From contig NZ_JARGER010000048.1 in assembly GCF_029210375.1 (NCBI RefSeq), positions 84,451 to 148,450 of the forward strand: 64,000 bases of DNA, read 5' to 3'. The first letter of the stretch is position 1; each line of letters opens with the position of its first letter. The DNA comes from Nocardioides sp. YIM 152315 (lineage in GTDB: Bacteria > Actinomycetota > Actinomycetes > Propionibacteriales > Nocardioidaceae). The notes below the pieces were generated by a model. The model was not told where the DNA came from. It did no database searches and worked only from the letters and a program-made list of their open reading frames with translations. Below are positions 24,389 to 33,162 of the stretch, piece by piece. The position numbers and the translations under genes were made by a program.

Positions 24389-25735
24389 GTGCCGAGCCTC
24401 GACCCAGCCCTCCAGTCGCACTACGACACCGTCTTGAACCGGAACCCCGGGGAGCGGGAGTTCCACCAGGCCGTCGCCGAGGTGCTCGAGTCGCTGGCGC
24501 CGGTCGTGCGGCGCCACCCGGAGTACCTGGACCAGGCGGTCATCGAGCGCATCTGCGAGCCCGAGCGGCAGCTGATCTTCCGCGTCCCGTGGGTCGACGA
24601 CAGCGGGCAGGTCCAGGTCAACCGGGCGTTCCGGGTCGAGTTCAACTCCGCGCTCGGCCCGTTCAAGGGCGGCCTGCGGTTCCACCCGTCGGTCTACCTG
24701 GGCATCGTGAAGTTCCTCGGCTTCGAGCAGATCTTCAAGAACGCCCTCACCGGCCTCCCGATCGGCGGAGGCAAGGGCGGCTCCGACTTCGACCCGAAGG
24801 GTCGCAGCGACGCCGAGATCATGCGGTTCTGCCAGTCGCTGATGACCGAGCTCTACCGGCACCTCGGCGAGTACACCGACGTCCCCGCCGGTGACATCGG
24901 CGTCGGCGAGCGCGAGATCGGCTATCTCTTCGGGCAGTACAAGCGCATCACCAACCGCTACGAGTCGGGCGTGCTCACCGGCAAGGGCCTCGCGTACGGC
25001 GGCTCGCGGGTCCGCAAGGAGGCCACCGGCTACGGCACGGTGTTCTTCACCGAGCAGATGCTCGCCGCGGCGGGCCAGAGCCTCTCGGGGCGTCGCGTCG
25101 TCGTCTCCGGCTCGGGCAACGTGGCGATCTACGCGGCGGAGAAGGCCATCGCGCTCGGCGCCCAGGTCGTCGCCGCCTCCGACTCCTCGGGCTACGTCGT
25201 CGACGAGGCCGGGCTCGACCTCGACCTGCTGCGCCAGGTCAAGGAGGTCGACCGGGCCCGCATCTCGGCGTACGCCGAGCAGCGGGGTTCGGCGAAGTAC
25301 GTCGAGGGCGAGTCGGTCTGGGACGTCCCCGCCGAGGTCGCACTCCCCTGCGCGACGCAGAACGAGCTCGACGCCGACGCGGCACGTGCCCTCGTCGACG
25401 GCGGCGTGGTGGCGGTCGCCGAGGGCGCGAACATGCCGTGCACGCCGGAGGCGACCCGGATCTTCCAGGAGGCCGGCGTGAAGTTCGCGCCCGGCAAGGC
25501 CGCGAACGCCGGCGGCGTCGCCACCAGCGCGCTGGAGATGCAGCAGAACGCCTCGCGCGACTCCTGGACCGCCGACTACACCGAGCGCCGACTGCAGGAG
25601 ATCATGACCGGCGTGCACGACCGCTGCCTCGCGGCGTCGGAGGAGTTCGGCGCGCCCGGCAACTACGTCGCCGGCGCCAACATCTCCAGCTTCATCCAGG
25701 TCGCCGACGCGATGCTCGCGCTCGGCGTCGTCTGA
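24389..25735 (+). CDS. gdhA: Glutamate dehydrogenase, NADP-type hexameric
   Basis: 448 residues, the normal length for the hexameric bacterial/fungal NADP-linked class. It assimilates ammonia by reductive amination of 2-oxoglutarate. The substrate segment PIGGGKGGSDFDPKGRS holds the reactive lysine, the proton-transfer Asp is in VPAGDIGVG, and the dinucleotide motif is SGSGNVAIY. It sits between mec and the NUDIX/DUF2017 genes, which are adjacent or nearly so in relatives, so it looks inserted into a conserved order. Confidence 0.96.
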   Translation: MPSLDPALQSHYDTVLNRNPGEREFHQAVAEVLESLAPVVRRHPEYLDQAVIERICEPERQLIFRVPWVDDSGQVQVNRAFRVEFNSALGPFKGGLRFHPSVYLGIVKFLGFEQIFKNALTGLPIGGGKGGSDFDPKGRSDAEIMRFCQSLMTELYRHLGEYTDVPAGDIGVGEREIGYLFGQYKRITNRYESGVLTGKGLAYGGSRVRKEATGYGTVFFTEQMLAAAGQSLSGRRVVVSGSGNVAIYAAEKAIALGAQVVAASDSSGYVVDEAGLDLDLLRQVKEVDRARISAYAEQRGSAKYVEGESVWDVPAEVALPCATQNELDADAARALVDGGVVAVAEGANMPCTPEATRIFQEAGVKFAPGKAANAGGVATSALEMQQNASRDSWTADYTERRLQEIMTGVHDRCLAASEEFGAPGNYVAGANISSFIQVADAMLALGVV

Positions 25736-25742
25736 GCGCCCC

Positions 25743-25784
25743 GGTGGTTGAGGAAGGCGCGCTAGCGCCTGTCTCGAAACCACC
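25743..25784 (+). repeat. 42-bp palindromic dispersed repeat, copy B
   Basis: Same arms as the copy at 19767 (GGTGGTT...AACCACC, GGCGC/GCGCC), with centre GCTA in place of CCCG. It lies between convergent gdhA and the NUDIX gene and may act as a bidirectional terminator. Confidence 0.8.
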
Positions 25785-25790
25785 CGGTCC

Positions 25791-26258
25791 TCAGACCCGG
25801 AAGCGCGCCGCGGCCTCCTCGGCGAGGACGTCGTCGATGCGCCGGCGGATCGACGACGACATCGCCGGCAGGTCCGAGATGGGCCACCACCGCACGTCGA
25901 CGTTCTCGTCGTCGGCCACCCGCGCCTCGCCCGAGACCCAGGTGCAGCCGAAGGTCAGGTCGAGGTAGGCGGCGCGGTCGCCGTTCTCGTAGACGACGTC
26001 GGGGATCGCGCCGACCGAGGCGAGCCGGTCCACGGTCACCTCGACGCCCGCCTCCTCCAGCGCCTCGCGGGCCGCCGAGACCGCCGGCTCCTCCCCCGGG
26101 TCGACGATGCCGGTGACCGGTGACCACTCGCCGTTGTCGGCCCGCCTGGTGAGGAGCAGCTCGTCGCCGCGACGGATGACGGCCGTGACACCGGGCAGCC
26201 ACAGCTCGTGGGTCCCGATCATCGAGCGCAGCTCGACGACGAAGGGCGGGATCGGCAT
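25791..26258 (-). CDS. NUDIX hydrolase
   Basis: 155 residues. The Nudix box is complete in its metal and catalytic positions: G50, E56, R64-E65, E68-E69 (GIVDPGEEP ... AAREALEEAGV). It hydrolyses a nucleoside diphosphate linked to some moiety, and the specific substrate is not predictable. The ATG at 26258 overlaps the DUF2017 stop (TGATG), so it is coupled to that gene; an earlier in-frame start would lie inside DUF2017. Confidence 0.9.
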   Translation of the reverse strand: MPIPPFVVELRSMIGTHELWLPGVTAVIRRGDELLLTRRADNGEWSPVTGIVDPGEEPAVSAAREALEEAGVEVTVDRLASVGAIPDVVYENGDRAAYLDLTFGCTWVSGEARVADDENVDVRWWPISDLPAMSSSIRRRIDDVLAEEAAARFRV

Positions 26259-26842
26259 CAGGAGCTCAGCGCTCCGACGAGGGTCTCCTGGAGGTAGCCG
26301 ACCCATTCGTAGATGTCGTGCGCCTGAGCGCGGGGGTCGTCGTCGGGCAGCGAGTGCCAGTAGCCCTCGTCGCCCTCCTCGACCTCGAGCCGGGTCGCGA
26401 GCGCCAGCCGCAGGTCGGTGAAGGATCGCAGCCAGGTCTCGGCGGTCGGCTCGTCGAGCTCGACGTCGATCATCAGCCCGTCCTCGGTGAGCTCCTGCGG
26501 CAGCCCGGCCTCCTCGAGCGCGTCGATGATCGTGATCGCCGCCGCGGCCTTGCCGTCGCGCAGGGTGCCCTCGGTGAACCTGCGGAACTCGGCGGCCGCC
26601 TCCTCGTCGTGGGGGTACGCCGTCGGGAAGAGCCGCGCCAGCACCGGGTCCTCCGGCTCCTGCGTCGGCCCGGAGAAGTCCATCAGCGCCTCGAGGGGGT
26701 CGACGTCGTCGCGGGGCTCGGCCGCCTCGTTGCGGAGCAGCTCGACGAGCTGACCGGCGAGCGAGCGCAGCAGGTCGGCCTCGAAGCCGGAGAAGTTCGC
26801 GATGATGAGCTTGCTGCGCCGGTGTCGGTGGAAGGCGCTCAT
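26258..26842 (-). CDS. DUF2017 family protein
   Basis: 194 residues, no catalytic motifs. The beginning (segment LIIANFSGFEADLLRSLAGQ) and the C-terminal WLRSFTDLRLALATRL region match DUF2017, which is found next to clpS across actinobacteria (M. tuberculosis Rv1332). The function is unknown; constant pairing with ClpS suggests a link to regulated proteolysis. Predicted to be largely helical and acidic. Confidence 0.85.
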   Translation of the reverse strand: MSAFHRHRRSKLIIANFSGFEADLLRSLAGQLVELLRNEAAEPRDDVDPLEALMDFSGPTQEPEDPVLARLFPTAYPHDEEAAAEFRRFTEGTLRDGKAAAAITIIDALEEAGLPQELTEDGLMIDVELDEPTAETWLRSFTDLRLALATRLEVEEGDEGYWHSLPDDDPRAQAHDIYEWVGYLQETLVGALSS

Positions 26843-26863
26843 TTCTGGGTGCTCAAGCTGTCC

Positions 26864-27166
26864 TCAGTCCTGCCGGTCCATGGTCGCCCAGAGGCCGTAC
26901 TCGTGCATCGCCTGCACGTCGCGCTCCATCTCCTCGCGGGTGCCGTGGCTGACCACGGACCTGCCCTCCTCGTGCACCTCCATCATCAGCTTCTCGGACT
27001 TCTTCTTGGAGTAGCCGAAGTACTTCTGGAAGACGAAGGTCACGTAGGACATCAGGTTGACCGGGTCGTTCCAGACAATCGTCACCCACGGCTTCGCCGT
27101 CTGGACGACGTCCTCGAGGACTTCGTCGGGCGTGGTGGTCGGCTCGACCTCGACGGGCGCGGTCAC
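26864..27166 (-). CDS. clpS: ClpS adaptor for ClpAP/ClpCP proteolysis
   Basis: 100 residues. N-degron recognition adaptor that docks on the Clp unfoldase. After a flexible acidic N-terminus (1-25) come the conserved WNDPVN, the helix with YVTFVFQKYFGYS and the MMEVHEEGRSVV segment that builds the N-degron pocket. Starts with GTG at 27166, divergent from pncB, with DUF2017 directly downstream. Confidence 0.95.
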   Translation of the reverse strand: MTAPVEVEPTTTPDEVLEDVVQTAKPWVTIVWNDPVNLMSYVTFVFQKYFGYSKKKSEKLMMEVHEEGRSVVSHGTREEMERDVQAMHEYGLWATMDRQD

Positions 27167-27205
27167 AGGGCCATATTTGCACAGCGGGGTTGGCACACTG
27201 ACCAC

Positions 27206-28537
27206 GTGGCTGACTCCACCGCACCCTCGACCGCACCCTCGACCGCACCCTCGACCGCACCCTCGACCGCACTGTTGACCGACCACTACGAGCTGACCAT
27301 GCTGCAGGCCGCGCTGCGGTCGGGCACCGCGCACCGTCGCTCGGTCTTCGAGCTCTTCCCGAGGCGGCTGCCCGAGGGGCGCAGGTACGGCGTCGTCGCC
27401 GGGGTCGGCCGGGCCCTGGACGCGATCGAGTCCTTCCGCTTCGACGACCCGACGCTCGCCGCGCTCGAGGACGTCGTGGACGCGCCGACGCTCGAGTGGC
27501 TGGCGTCGTACCGCTTCTCCGGCGACGTGTGGGGGTACGCCGAGGGCGAGGCCTACTTCCCCTACTCCCCCCTCGTGGTCGTCGAGTCGACCTTCGCCGA
27601 GGCGGTGCTGCTCGAGACGGTGCTGCTGTCGATCTACAACCACGACTCGGCCGTCGCGTCCGCGGCGTCGCGGATGACGCTCGCCGCCGGCGACCGGCCC
27701 TGCATCGAGATGGGCTCCCGACGCACCCACGAGGAGGCGGCGGTGGCGGCGGCGCGGGCGGCGTACCTCGCCGGCTTCGCGTCGACGTCCAACCTGGCCG
27801 CCCGGCGGCGATACGGCGTGCCCACCACAGGCACCAGCGCGCACAGCTTCACGCTGTTGCACGACACCGAGGCCGACGCGTTCCGCGCGCAGGTGACGTC
27901 GCTCGGCGTCGACACGACGCTGTTGGTCGACACCTACGACGTCGCCGAGGCCGTGCGGAGAGCGGTGGAGATCGCGGGGACCGGCCTGGGCGCGGTGCGA
28001 CTCGACTCCGGCGACCTCGCCGTCCAGGCCACGGAGGTGCGCGCGCAGCTGGACGGGCTGGGGGCGACCGGCACGCGGATCATCGTGACCAGCGACCTCG
28101 ACGAGCACGCGATCGCGGCGCTGGCCGCGGCGCCGGTGGACGGGTACGGCGTCGGCACCGAGCTCGTGACCGGCAGCGGCCACCCGACCTGCGGCTTCGT
28201 CTACAAGCTCGTCGCGCGTGAGTCCGGGGCGGGCGAGATGGAGTCGGTCGCCAAGCGCAGTGTCGACAAGGCGTCGGTGGGCGGCCGCAAGTACGCGCTG
28301 CGGCGGCGGTCGGCCGCCGGGGTGGCCGAGTCGGAGGTGGTCGGCATCGGCCGCGCGCCCGTGGACGACGGCGACGACCGGCCGTTGCTCGTCCCGCTCG
28401 TGCGGTCCGGGGAGCTGGTGGGACGCGAGCCCCTGGAGGCCGCCCGCGAGCGCCACCTTGCCTCTCGCGCCGAGCTGCCCGTGGCGGTCCAGCAGATGTC
28501 ACGGGGCGAACCGGTGATCCCGACGATCCATCGATGA
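27206..28537 (+). CDS. pncB: Nicotinate phosphoribosyltransferase
   Basis: 443 residues. Converts nicotinate and PRPP to nicotinate mononucleotide in NAD salvage. Core landmarks are LLTDHYELTML at the N-terminus, GSRRTHEEAA, the GTSAHSF motif containing the phosphorylated-type histidine, RLDSGDL and VTSDLDE. The N-terminus is unusual: the GTG is followed by five tandem copies of a 12-bp unit that encode STAP tetrapeptides before the family domain begins. pncA follows 17 bp downstream, giving a salvage pair. Confidence 0.95.
   Translation: MADSTAPSTAPSTAPSTAPSTALLTDHYELTMLQAALRSGTAHRRSVFELFPRRLPEGRRYGVVAGVGRALDAIESFRFDDPTLAALEDVVDAPTLEWLASYRFSGDVWGYAEGEAYFPYSPLVVVESTFAEAVLLETVLLSIYNHDSAVASAASRMTLAAGDRPCIEMGSRRTHEEAAVAAARAAYLAGFASTSNLAARRRYGVPTTGTSAHSFTLLHDTEADAFRAQVTSLGVDTTLLVDTYDVAEAVRRAVEIAGTGLGAVRLDSGDLAVQATEVRAQLDGLGATGTRIIVTSDLDEHAIAALAAAPVDGYGVGTELVTGSGHPTCGFVYKLVARESGAGEMESVAKRSVDKASVGGRKYALRRRSAAGVAESEVVGIGRAPVDDGDDRPLLVPLVRSGELVGREPLEAARERHLASRAELPVAVQQMSRGEPVIPTIHR
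27215..27274 (+). repeat. Five 12-bp tandem repeats inside pncB
   Basis: The unit TCGACCGCACCC occurs five times in frame. The first copy starts TCC and the last ends CTG. The repeats encode Ser-Thr-Ala-Pro units directly after the start codon and are a likely length-variable tract. Confidence 0.9.
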
Positions 28538-28541
28538 CCGG

Positions 28542-28547
28542 TAGCGT
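28542..28547 (+). promoter_or_regulatory. -10 box of pncA (leaderless)
   Basis: TAGCGT ends 7 nt before the ATG at 28555, within the short gap after pncB. Confidence 0.45.
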
Positions 28548-28554
28548 TCCCGGC

Positions 28555-29130
28555 ATGAAGCGTGCCCTGATCGTCACCGACGTGCAGAACGACTTCTGCG
28601 AGGGCGGCTCGCTGCCGGTCGACGGCGGGGCCCGGGTCGCCGCCGACATCGGCACGGTGCTCCGGGCCTGGGCCGCGGGCGGACCCGGCGCCCCGGCGTA
28701 CGACCACGTGGTCGCGACCAAGGACCACCACGTCGACCCGGGCGACCACTGGGCCAGGGAGCCCGACTACGCCGAGTCGTGGCCGGTGCACTGCAAGGTC
28801 GGCACCGACGGCGAGGCCTTCCACCCGAACCTCGACCCGCAGCCGTTCGACGCCATCTTCCTCAAGGGCGAGCATGCCGCGGCGTACTCCGGGTTCGAGG
28901 GGCGCACGGTCGACGGCCGCGCCCTCGCCGACTGGCTGAAGGCACACGACGTGGGCGCGGTCGACGTGTGCGGCATCGCGACCGACTACTGCGTGCGCGC
29001 GACCACGCTCGACGCCGTGCGGTCGGGCTTCGACACCCGGCTGCTGCTGGGGCTGTGCGCCGGCGTCGATCCCGAGACGACCGCCGCCGCGGTCGCCGAG
29101 ATGGAGGCGGCGGGTGCCCACCTTGGCTGA
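28555..29130 (+). CDS. pncA: Nicotinamidase
   Basis: 191 residues. Hydrolyses nicotinamide to nicotinate, feeding PncB. The catalytic triad is D9, K104, C146 and the metal ligands D57, H59, H65, H79 have exactly the spacing of M. tuberculosis PncA (D49, H51, H57, H71). Such enzymes also activate pyrazinamide. The ATG at 28555 fits the family N-terminus and the TAGCGT box; an upstream ATG at 28534 is less likely. Confidence 0.95.
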   Translation: MKRALIVTDVQNDFCEGGSLPVDGGARVAADIGTVLRAWAAGGPGAPAYDHVVATKDHHVDPGDHWAREPDYAESWPVHCKVGTDGEAFHPNLDPQPFDAIFLKGEHAAAYSGFEGRTVDGRALADWLKAHDVGAVDVCGIATDYCVRATTLDAVRSGFDTRLLLGLCAGVDPETTAAAVAEMEAAGAHLG

Positions 29131-29893
29131 CCTGCTGGTCGACGCCGCCGACGGCGTGCTCACGCTGACCATGAACCGTCCCGAGGTCTTCAACGCCATG
29201 AGCGACGAGATGAGCGACCGGCTCGCCTCCGAGCTCGAGTCGGCGCCCTCGCGGGCCGACGTGTCCGCGGTGGTGATCACCGGCGCCGGGGCCGCCTTCA
29301 GCGCCGGCGCCGACATCTCCGGGGAGGACGCGCACGAGCGCTTCGACGTCCGCGCCCTCGACCGCGCCAACCGCCTCGTGCGCGCGGTCGTCGGGTGCGA
29401 CAAGCCGGTGCTGGCGGCGGTCAACGGCGTGGCCGCCGGGGTCGGCTGCTCCCTCGCGCTCGCGGCCGACCTGGCCGTGGCCTCCTCGTCAGCGTCGTTC
29501 CTGCTGGCGTTCTCGCGGATCGGCCTGATGCCCGACGGCGGCGCCTCCGCCACGGTCGCGGCCTCGGTCGGCCGGGCCCGGGCGATGCGGATGGCGCTGC
29601 TCGCCGAGCCGCTCCCCGCCGCCGACGCCTGCGCCGCGGGCCTGATCTCCCACGTCGTGGACGACGCGGAGTTCCCGGCACTGGTGGCGAAGCTCGCCGC
29701 CCGCCTCGCCGCGGGTCCCCCGCTCGGCTTCGCCGCCACCAAGAGGGCCGTCAACGCCGCCAGCCTGCCCGGCCTCGACGACGCCCTGGAGCGCGAGCGC
29801 ACCGGCCAGACGATCCTGCTGCGCACCGGCGACGTCGCAGAGGGGATGCGCGCGTTCGGCGAGCAGCGCCGCCCGGTTTTCCGCGGCGAGTAG
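29114..29893 (+). CDS. Enoyl-CoA hydratase/isomerase family protein
   Basis: 259 residues, crotonase fold. The oxyanion-hole segments are AFSAGADISGED and AVNGVAAGVGCSLALAADL. The position of the second catalytic Glu is occupied by Asp in LMPDGGAS, so hydratase activity is possible but isomerase or another crotonase reaction cannot be excluded. The GTG start overlaps the end of pncA by 17 bp, so it is probably co-transcribed, although no functional link to NAD salvage is evident. Confidence 0.88.
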   Translation: MPTLADLLVDAADGVLTLTMNRPEVFNAMSDEMSDRLASELESAPSRADVSAVVITGAGAAFSAGADISGEDAHERFDVRALDRANRLVRAVVGCDKPVLAAVNGVAAGVGCSLALAADLAVASSSASFLLAFSRIGLMPDGGASATVAASVGRARAMRMALLAEPLPAADACAAGLISHVVDDAEFPALVAKLAARLAAGPPLGFAATKRAVNAASLPGLDDALERERTGQTILLRTGDVAEGMRAFGEQRRPVFRGE

Positions 29894-29928
29894 CGGCTGT
29901 CACCGGGTGTCGACCCGACGGTCCGGTC

Positions 29929-31791
29929 TCAGGTGACGGTGATCGGCGTCCCGTTGGCGACCAGCCGCCAGTCGACGGAGGCGAACCGGGCCGGGTCGAT
30001 GGTGCCGTGGGCGGTGACCCAGTCGATGAGCAGCTGGCGGATCTCGTTCTGCCGGTTGTAGACGACCGGCGCCGTGGAGACCGCGGGGAAGCCGCCACCG
30101 CCGGACTGGCGGTAGTTGTTCACGGCCAGCACGAACTCCTGGTCGGCGGTGACGGGCGCGCCGCCGTACGCGAGCCCGACGATGCGCGAGCCGATCGGCT
30201 GGGCCAGGTCGATGGCGTAGGTCAGCGGGGCGTCGAGGCCGGCGACGGAGTCGAAGTTGTAGTCGGGCGTGCCGTTCGGGGCGGTCTCGGTCACGGCGTT
30301 GGTGACGTCGTCGATCGGGACCGGGCCCGGACCCGACACCGGCTTGAAGTAGCGGGCGGAGAACTCCAGGTAGTCCTTCACCTGCGCACCGGTCACGCGC
30401 ACGGCGAGCAGCGTGTTGTCGTAGATGTAGAGGCCAGCCACGTCGCGGACGGTGACCTCGCCCGACGGGAAGGACGCCGCGCGGTTGAACGGCGCCGCGA
30501 TCGAGAGCACCGGCAGCGCGGCGTCGCTGCCGGTGAGGCCGGCCTTGACGGCGTCCGCCTGCACGTAGTTGACGAAGTCGATGATCGGCACGTCCTCGAC
30601 GACCGCCCGTGCCGCCGACAACGCTGCGGCGGAGGTGCCGATCGGCGAGTTCACGTAGGCGATCACCGTGTCGTGCTGCTCGCGCACCGCGCCCGCCACG
30701 CGCCGGTCCTCGGCCGCGGTGTTGGAGTTGAGCACCTGCGAGGTCGCGGCGACCAGCCGCCAGCCGCGTCCCCGGCGCCACCGGGTCTCCTCGACGACGA
30801 AGTCCATCACGGCCAGCCGCCGACCCCAGTACGACGGCTCGCACAGCAGCACCTGCTGGCCGGTCTCGGCGTTCGTGACGTAGCGCTGGGTGATCTCGAC
30901 GTGCGCGTGCCCGACTAGGATCGCGTCGATGCCGGGCACCTGCTCGGCGACGAGCGACGAGGCGTTCTCGGGGTAGGGCAGCGCGTCGCCGTACGACGAG
31001 GACGTGTCCGCGCCCGAGTGCGCCGAGACGATCACGAGGTCGCACCCGCGCCGGCGCAGCTCCGGGACGAACTTCCGCGCCTGCTCGACGAGACCGGGGA
31101 ACTCCATCCGTCCCTCGACGTTGGCCTTGTCCCAGATCGCGATGCCCGGGTTCGTCAGCCCGAGGACGCCGACCTTGAGCGTGTGCCCGCGCCCGACCCG
31201 GTAGTGCTTGATGAGGTACGGCGGGAACGCCGGTCGCTTGGTCGCCGGGTCGACCGCGTTGGCGCCGAGCAGTGGGAAGTCCAGCTGCCGCTCGAAGGCG
31301 CGCAGCGTGTCGAGTCCGTAGTTGAACTCGTGGTTGCCGAGCGCCGCGGCGTCGTACCCGACCTCGTTCATCGCGCGCGCCATCGGGTGCACGGCGCCGC
31401 CGATGATCGGGTCGATCTTCGCGTAGTAGTACGCCAGCGGCGTGCCCTGGATCGTGTCGCCGGCGTCGAGGGTGAGGACCGGCTCGCCGCGGCGGTCGCG
31501 CCGTACCGCCTTGATGAGCGTCGCGACCTTGGCGAGGCCGATGTCGTCGTGGGCCGCGTCGTCGAACTCGGCGTTCTTGAAGTAGTCCCAGTTGTAGACG
31601 TTGCCGTGCAGGTCGGTCGTGCCCAGCACGGTCAGCCTGACCCGGTCGTGCCGGTGGCGGGGGTCGCGGCCGTGATGTCCGCCGGCGTACGCCGCGTCGG
31701 TGTAGCCGGCCGCGGCGAGCGCGGCGGTCCCGGTGACGCCGCCGGCGAGGACCGCGCGGCGTGAGGGCAGGGGTGCGGACGATTCGGTCAC
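29929..31791 (-). CDS. Exported bifunctional metallophosphatase/5'-nucleotidase
   Basis: 620 residues. A Tat-type signal (SRRAVLAGG, residues about 11-19) precedes a calcineurin-like metallophosphoesterase domain with TDLHGN, DAGDTIQG, LGNHEFNYG and VGHAHVE metal motifs. A C-terminal 5'-nucleotidase domain carries the NNYRQSGGGGFP substrate loop. It likely dephosphorylates extracellular nucleotides to nucleosides for uptake. The GTG at 31791 has GGAGG 7-8 nt upstream. A further upstream ATG at 31854 adds a tail unlike a signal peptide. Confidence 0.93.
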   Translation of the reverse strand: MTESSAPLPSRRAVLAGGVTGTAALAAAGYTDAAYAGGHHGRDPRHRHDRVRLTVLGTTDLHGNVYNWDYFKNAEFDDAAHDDIGLAKVATLIKAVRRDRRGEPVLTLDAGDTIQGTPLAYYYAKIDPIIGGAVHPMARAMNEVGYDAAALGNHEFNYGLDTLRAFERQLDFPLLGANAVDPATKRPAFPPYLIKHYRVGRGHTLKVGVLGLTNPGIAIWDKANVEGRMEFPGLVEQARKFVPELRRRGCDLVIVSAHSGADTSSSYGDALPYPENASSLVAEQVPGIDAILVGHAHVEITQRYVTNAETGQQVLLCEPSYWGRRLAVMDFVVEETRWRRGRGWRLVAATSQVLNSNTAAEDRRVAGAVREQHDTVIAYVNSPIGTSAAALSAARAVVEDVPIIDFVNYVQADAVKAGLTGSDAALPVLSIAAPFNRAASFPSGEVTVRDVAGLYIYDNTLLAVRVTGAQVKDYLEFSARYFKPVSGPGPVPIDDVTNAVTETAPNGTPDYNFDSVAGLDAPLTYAIDLAQPIGSRIVGLAYGGAPVTADQEFVLAVNNYRQSGGGGFPAVSTAPVVYNRQNEIRQLLIDWVTAHGTIDPARFASVDWRLVANGTPITVT

Positions 31792-31916
31792 TGACTTTCC
31801 TCCCGAGAACGGACAGAGCCTCGCAGTTCTACCCCGATCCCGGGCCACCCACAAGGGTCGACACGCCCGGCGATCCGGTCGCCCACCCGTCGGGCGCGTC
31901 TGCGACGCTGACGCCC

Positions 31917-33131
31917 GTGACCCGCGCCGCCGCCCTCGCCCCGCTGCGCGAGCCCCGGTTCCGCTGGTACTTCCTCTCCCGGCTGGTCAACCTGGCGGGG
32001 ACCACGATGGCGCCGGTCGCGCTCGCCTTCGCCGTGCTCGAGGTCGACGACTCCGCCGGCTCGCTGGGCCTGGTGCTCGCGGCGCACAGCATCCCGCAGG
32101 TCGTCTTCCTGCTGTTCGGTGGCGTGGTCGCCGACCGGCTCGGACGGACCCTGGTCATCCAGGTGTCGAACGTTGGCGCGGCCGTCAGCCAGGCCCTGCT
32201 CGCGACCCTGCTGCTCACCGGGCACGCGGAGCTCTGGCACTTCGTCGCGCTCTCGGCCGTCAACGGGACGCTCTCGGCGATGAGCATGCCCGCGATGGCC
32301 GGCATCGTGCCGGCGCTCGTGCCCCGGGAGCAGCTCCAGCAGGCCAACGTGCTCATCTCGATGAGCCGCAGCGCGCTGGCGATCCTCGGCCCGAGCGTCT
32401 CCGCCGCGCTCGTCGTCACCGTCGGACCGGGCTGGGCACTCGCGGTCGACGCGGCCACCTGGCTGGCCGCGGCGATGCTGCTGGCGCCGATCCGCCTGCC
32501 CGCGCGCGCCCGGACCGGCACCGACCCGTCGTTGCTCCGGGAGCTCGTGGAGGGCTGGCAGTTCTTCCGCCGTACGACGTGGCTGTGGGTGGTCGTCCTC
32601 GCGTTCGGCGTGCTCAACGCCATCCACGCCGGCGGCCTCGACACGCTCGGACCGGTGCTGGCGAAGGACACCGACATCGGCGCCCACGGGTGGGGCCTGA
32701 TCATGTCGGCGCAGGCGGTCGGCCTCTTCCTGATGACGCTGCTGCTGTTGCGCATCCCGCTCCGGCGGCCGCTCTTCTCGGGCATGCTCGGCGTCGCGTT
32801 CTTCGGCCTGCCGCTCGTGGTGATGGGGCTGCACCCGCAGACCGCCTGGGTGATGGCCGCGGCGTTCGTCGCCGGGATGGGCATCGAGCTCTTCGGCCTC
32901 GGCTGGAACCTCGCCATGCAGGAGCACGTGCCCGACGAGATGCTCTCGCGCGCCTACTCCTACGACATGCTCGGGTCGTTCGTCGCCATCCCGGTCGGCC
33001 AGCTCGCCTTCGGCCCGCTCGCTGCGGCCTTCGGCATCCGCGACGTGCTGCTCGCCGGCGGCTTGGTCTACCTGGCCGTCGCCCTGCTCACGCTGACGTC
33101 GCGGTCGGTGCGGGAGCTCCGCCGGGCCTGA
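31917..33131 (+). CDS. MFS transporter
   Basis: 404 residues, 12 predicted membrane segments. Family landmarks are FLSRLVNLAGTTMAPVALAF in the first helix and GGVVADRLGRTLVI, the MFS motif A between helices 2 and 3. It resembles the enterobactin-exporter/MFS_3 group of drug or siderophore efflux proteins. Substrate is unknown. The GTG at 31917 is chosen for the position of the first helix; the divergent neighbour is the 5'-nucleotidase. Confidence 0.85.
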   Translation: MTRAAALAPLREPRFRWYFLSRLVNLAGTTMAPVALAFAVLEVDDSAGSLGLVLAAHSIPQVVFLLFGGVVADRLGRTLVIQVSNVGAAVSQALLATLLLTGHAELWHFVALSAVNGTLSAMSMPAMAGIVPALVPREQLQQANVLISMSRSALAILGPSVSAALVVTVGPGWALAVDAATWLAAAMLLAPIRLPARARTGTDPSLLRELVEGWQFFRRTTWLWVVVLAFGVLNAIHAGGLDTLGPVLAKDTDIGAHGWGLIMSAQAVGLFLMTLLLLRIPLRRPLFSGMLGVAFFGLPLVVMGLHPQTAWVMAAAFVAGMGIELFGLGWNLAMQEHVPDEMLSRAYSYDMLGSFVAIPVGQLAFGPLAAAFGIRDVLLAGGLVYLAVALLTLTSRSVRELRRA

Positions 33132-33162
33132 CGGAGCCCTCGACCCGTGGCACCCTGTCGCC

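Noticed and set aside
27215..27274. Tandem repeats considered as a CRISPR-like array.
   Set aside because: The units are 12 bp, contiguous without spacers and in frame with pncB, so it is a coding minisatellite.
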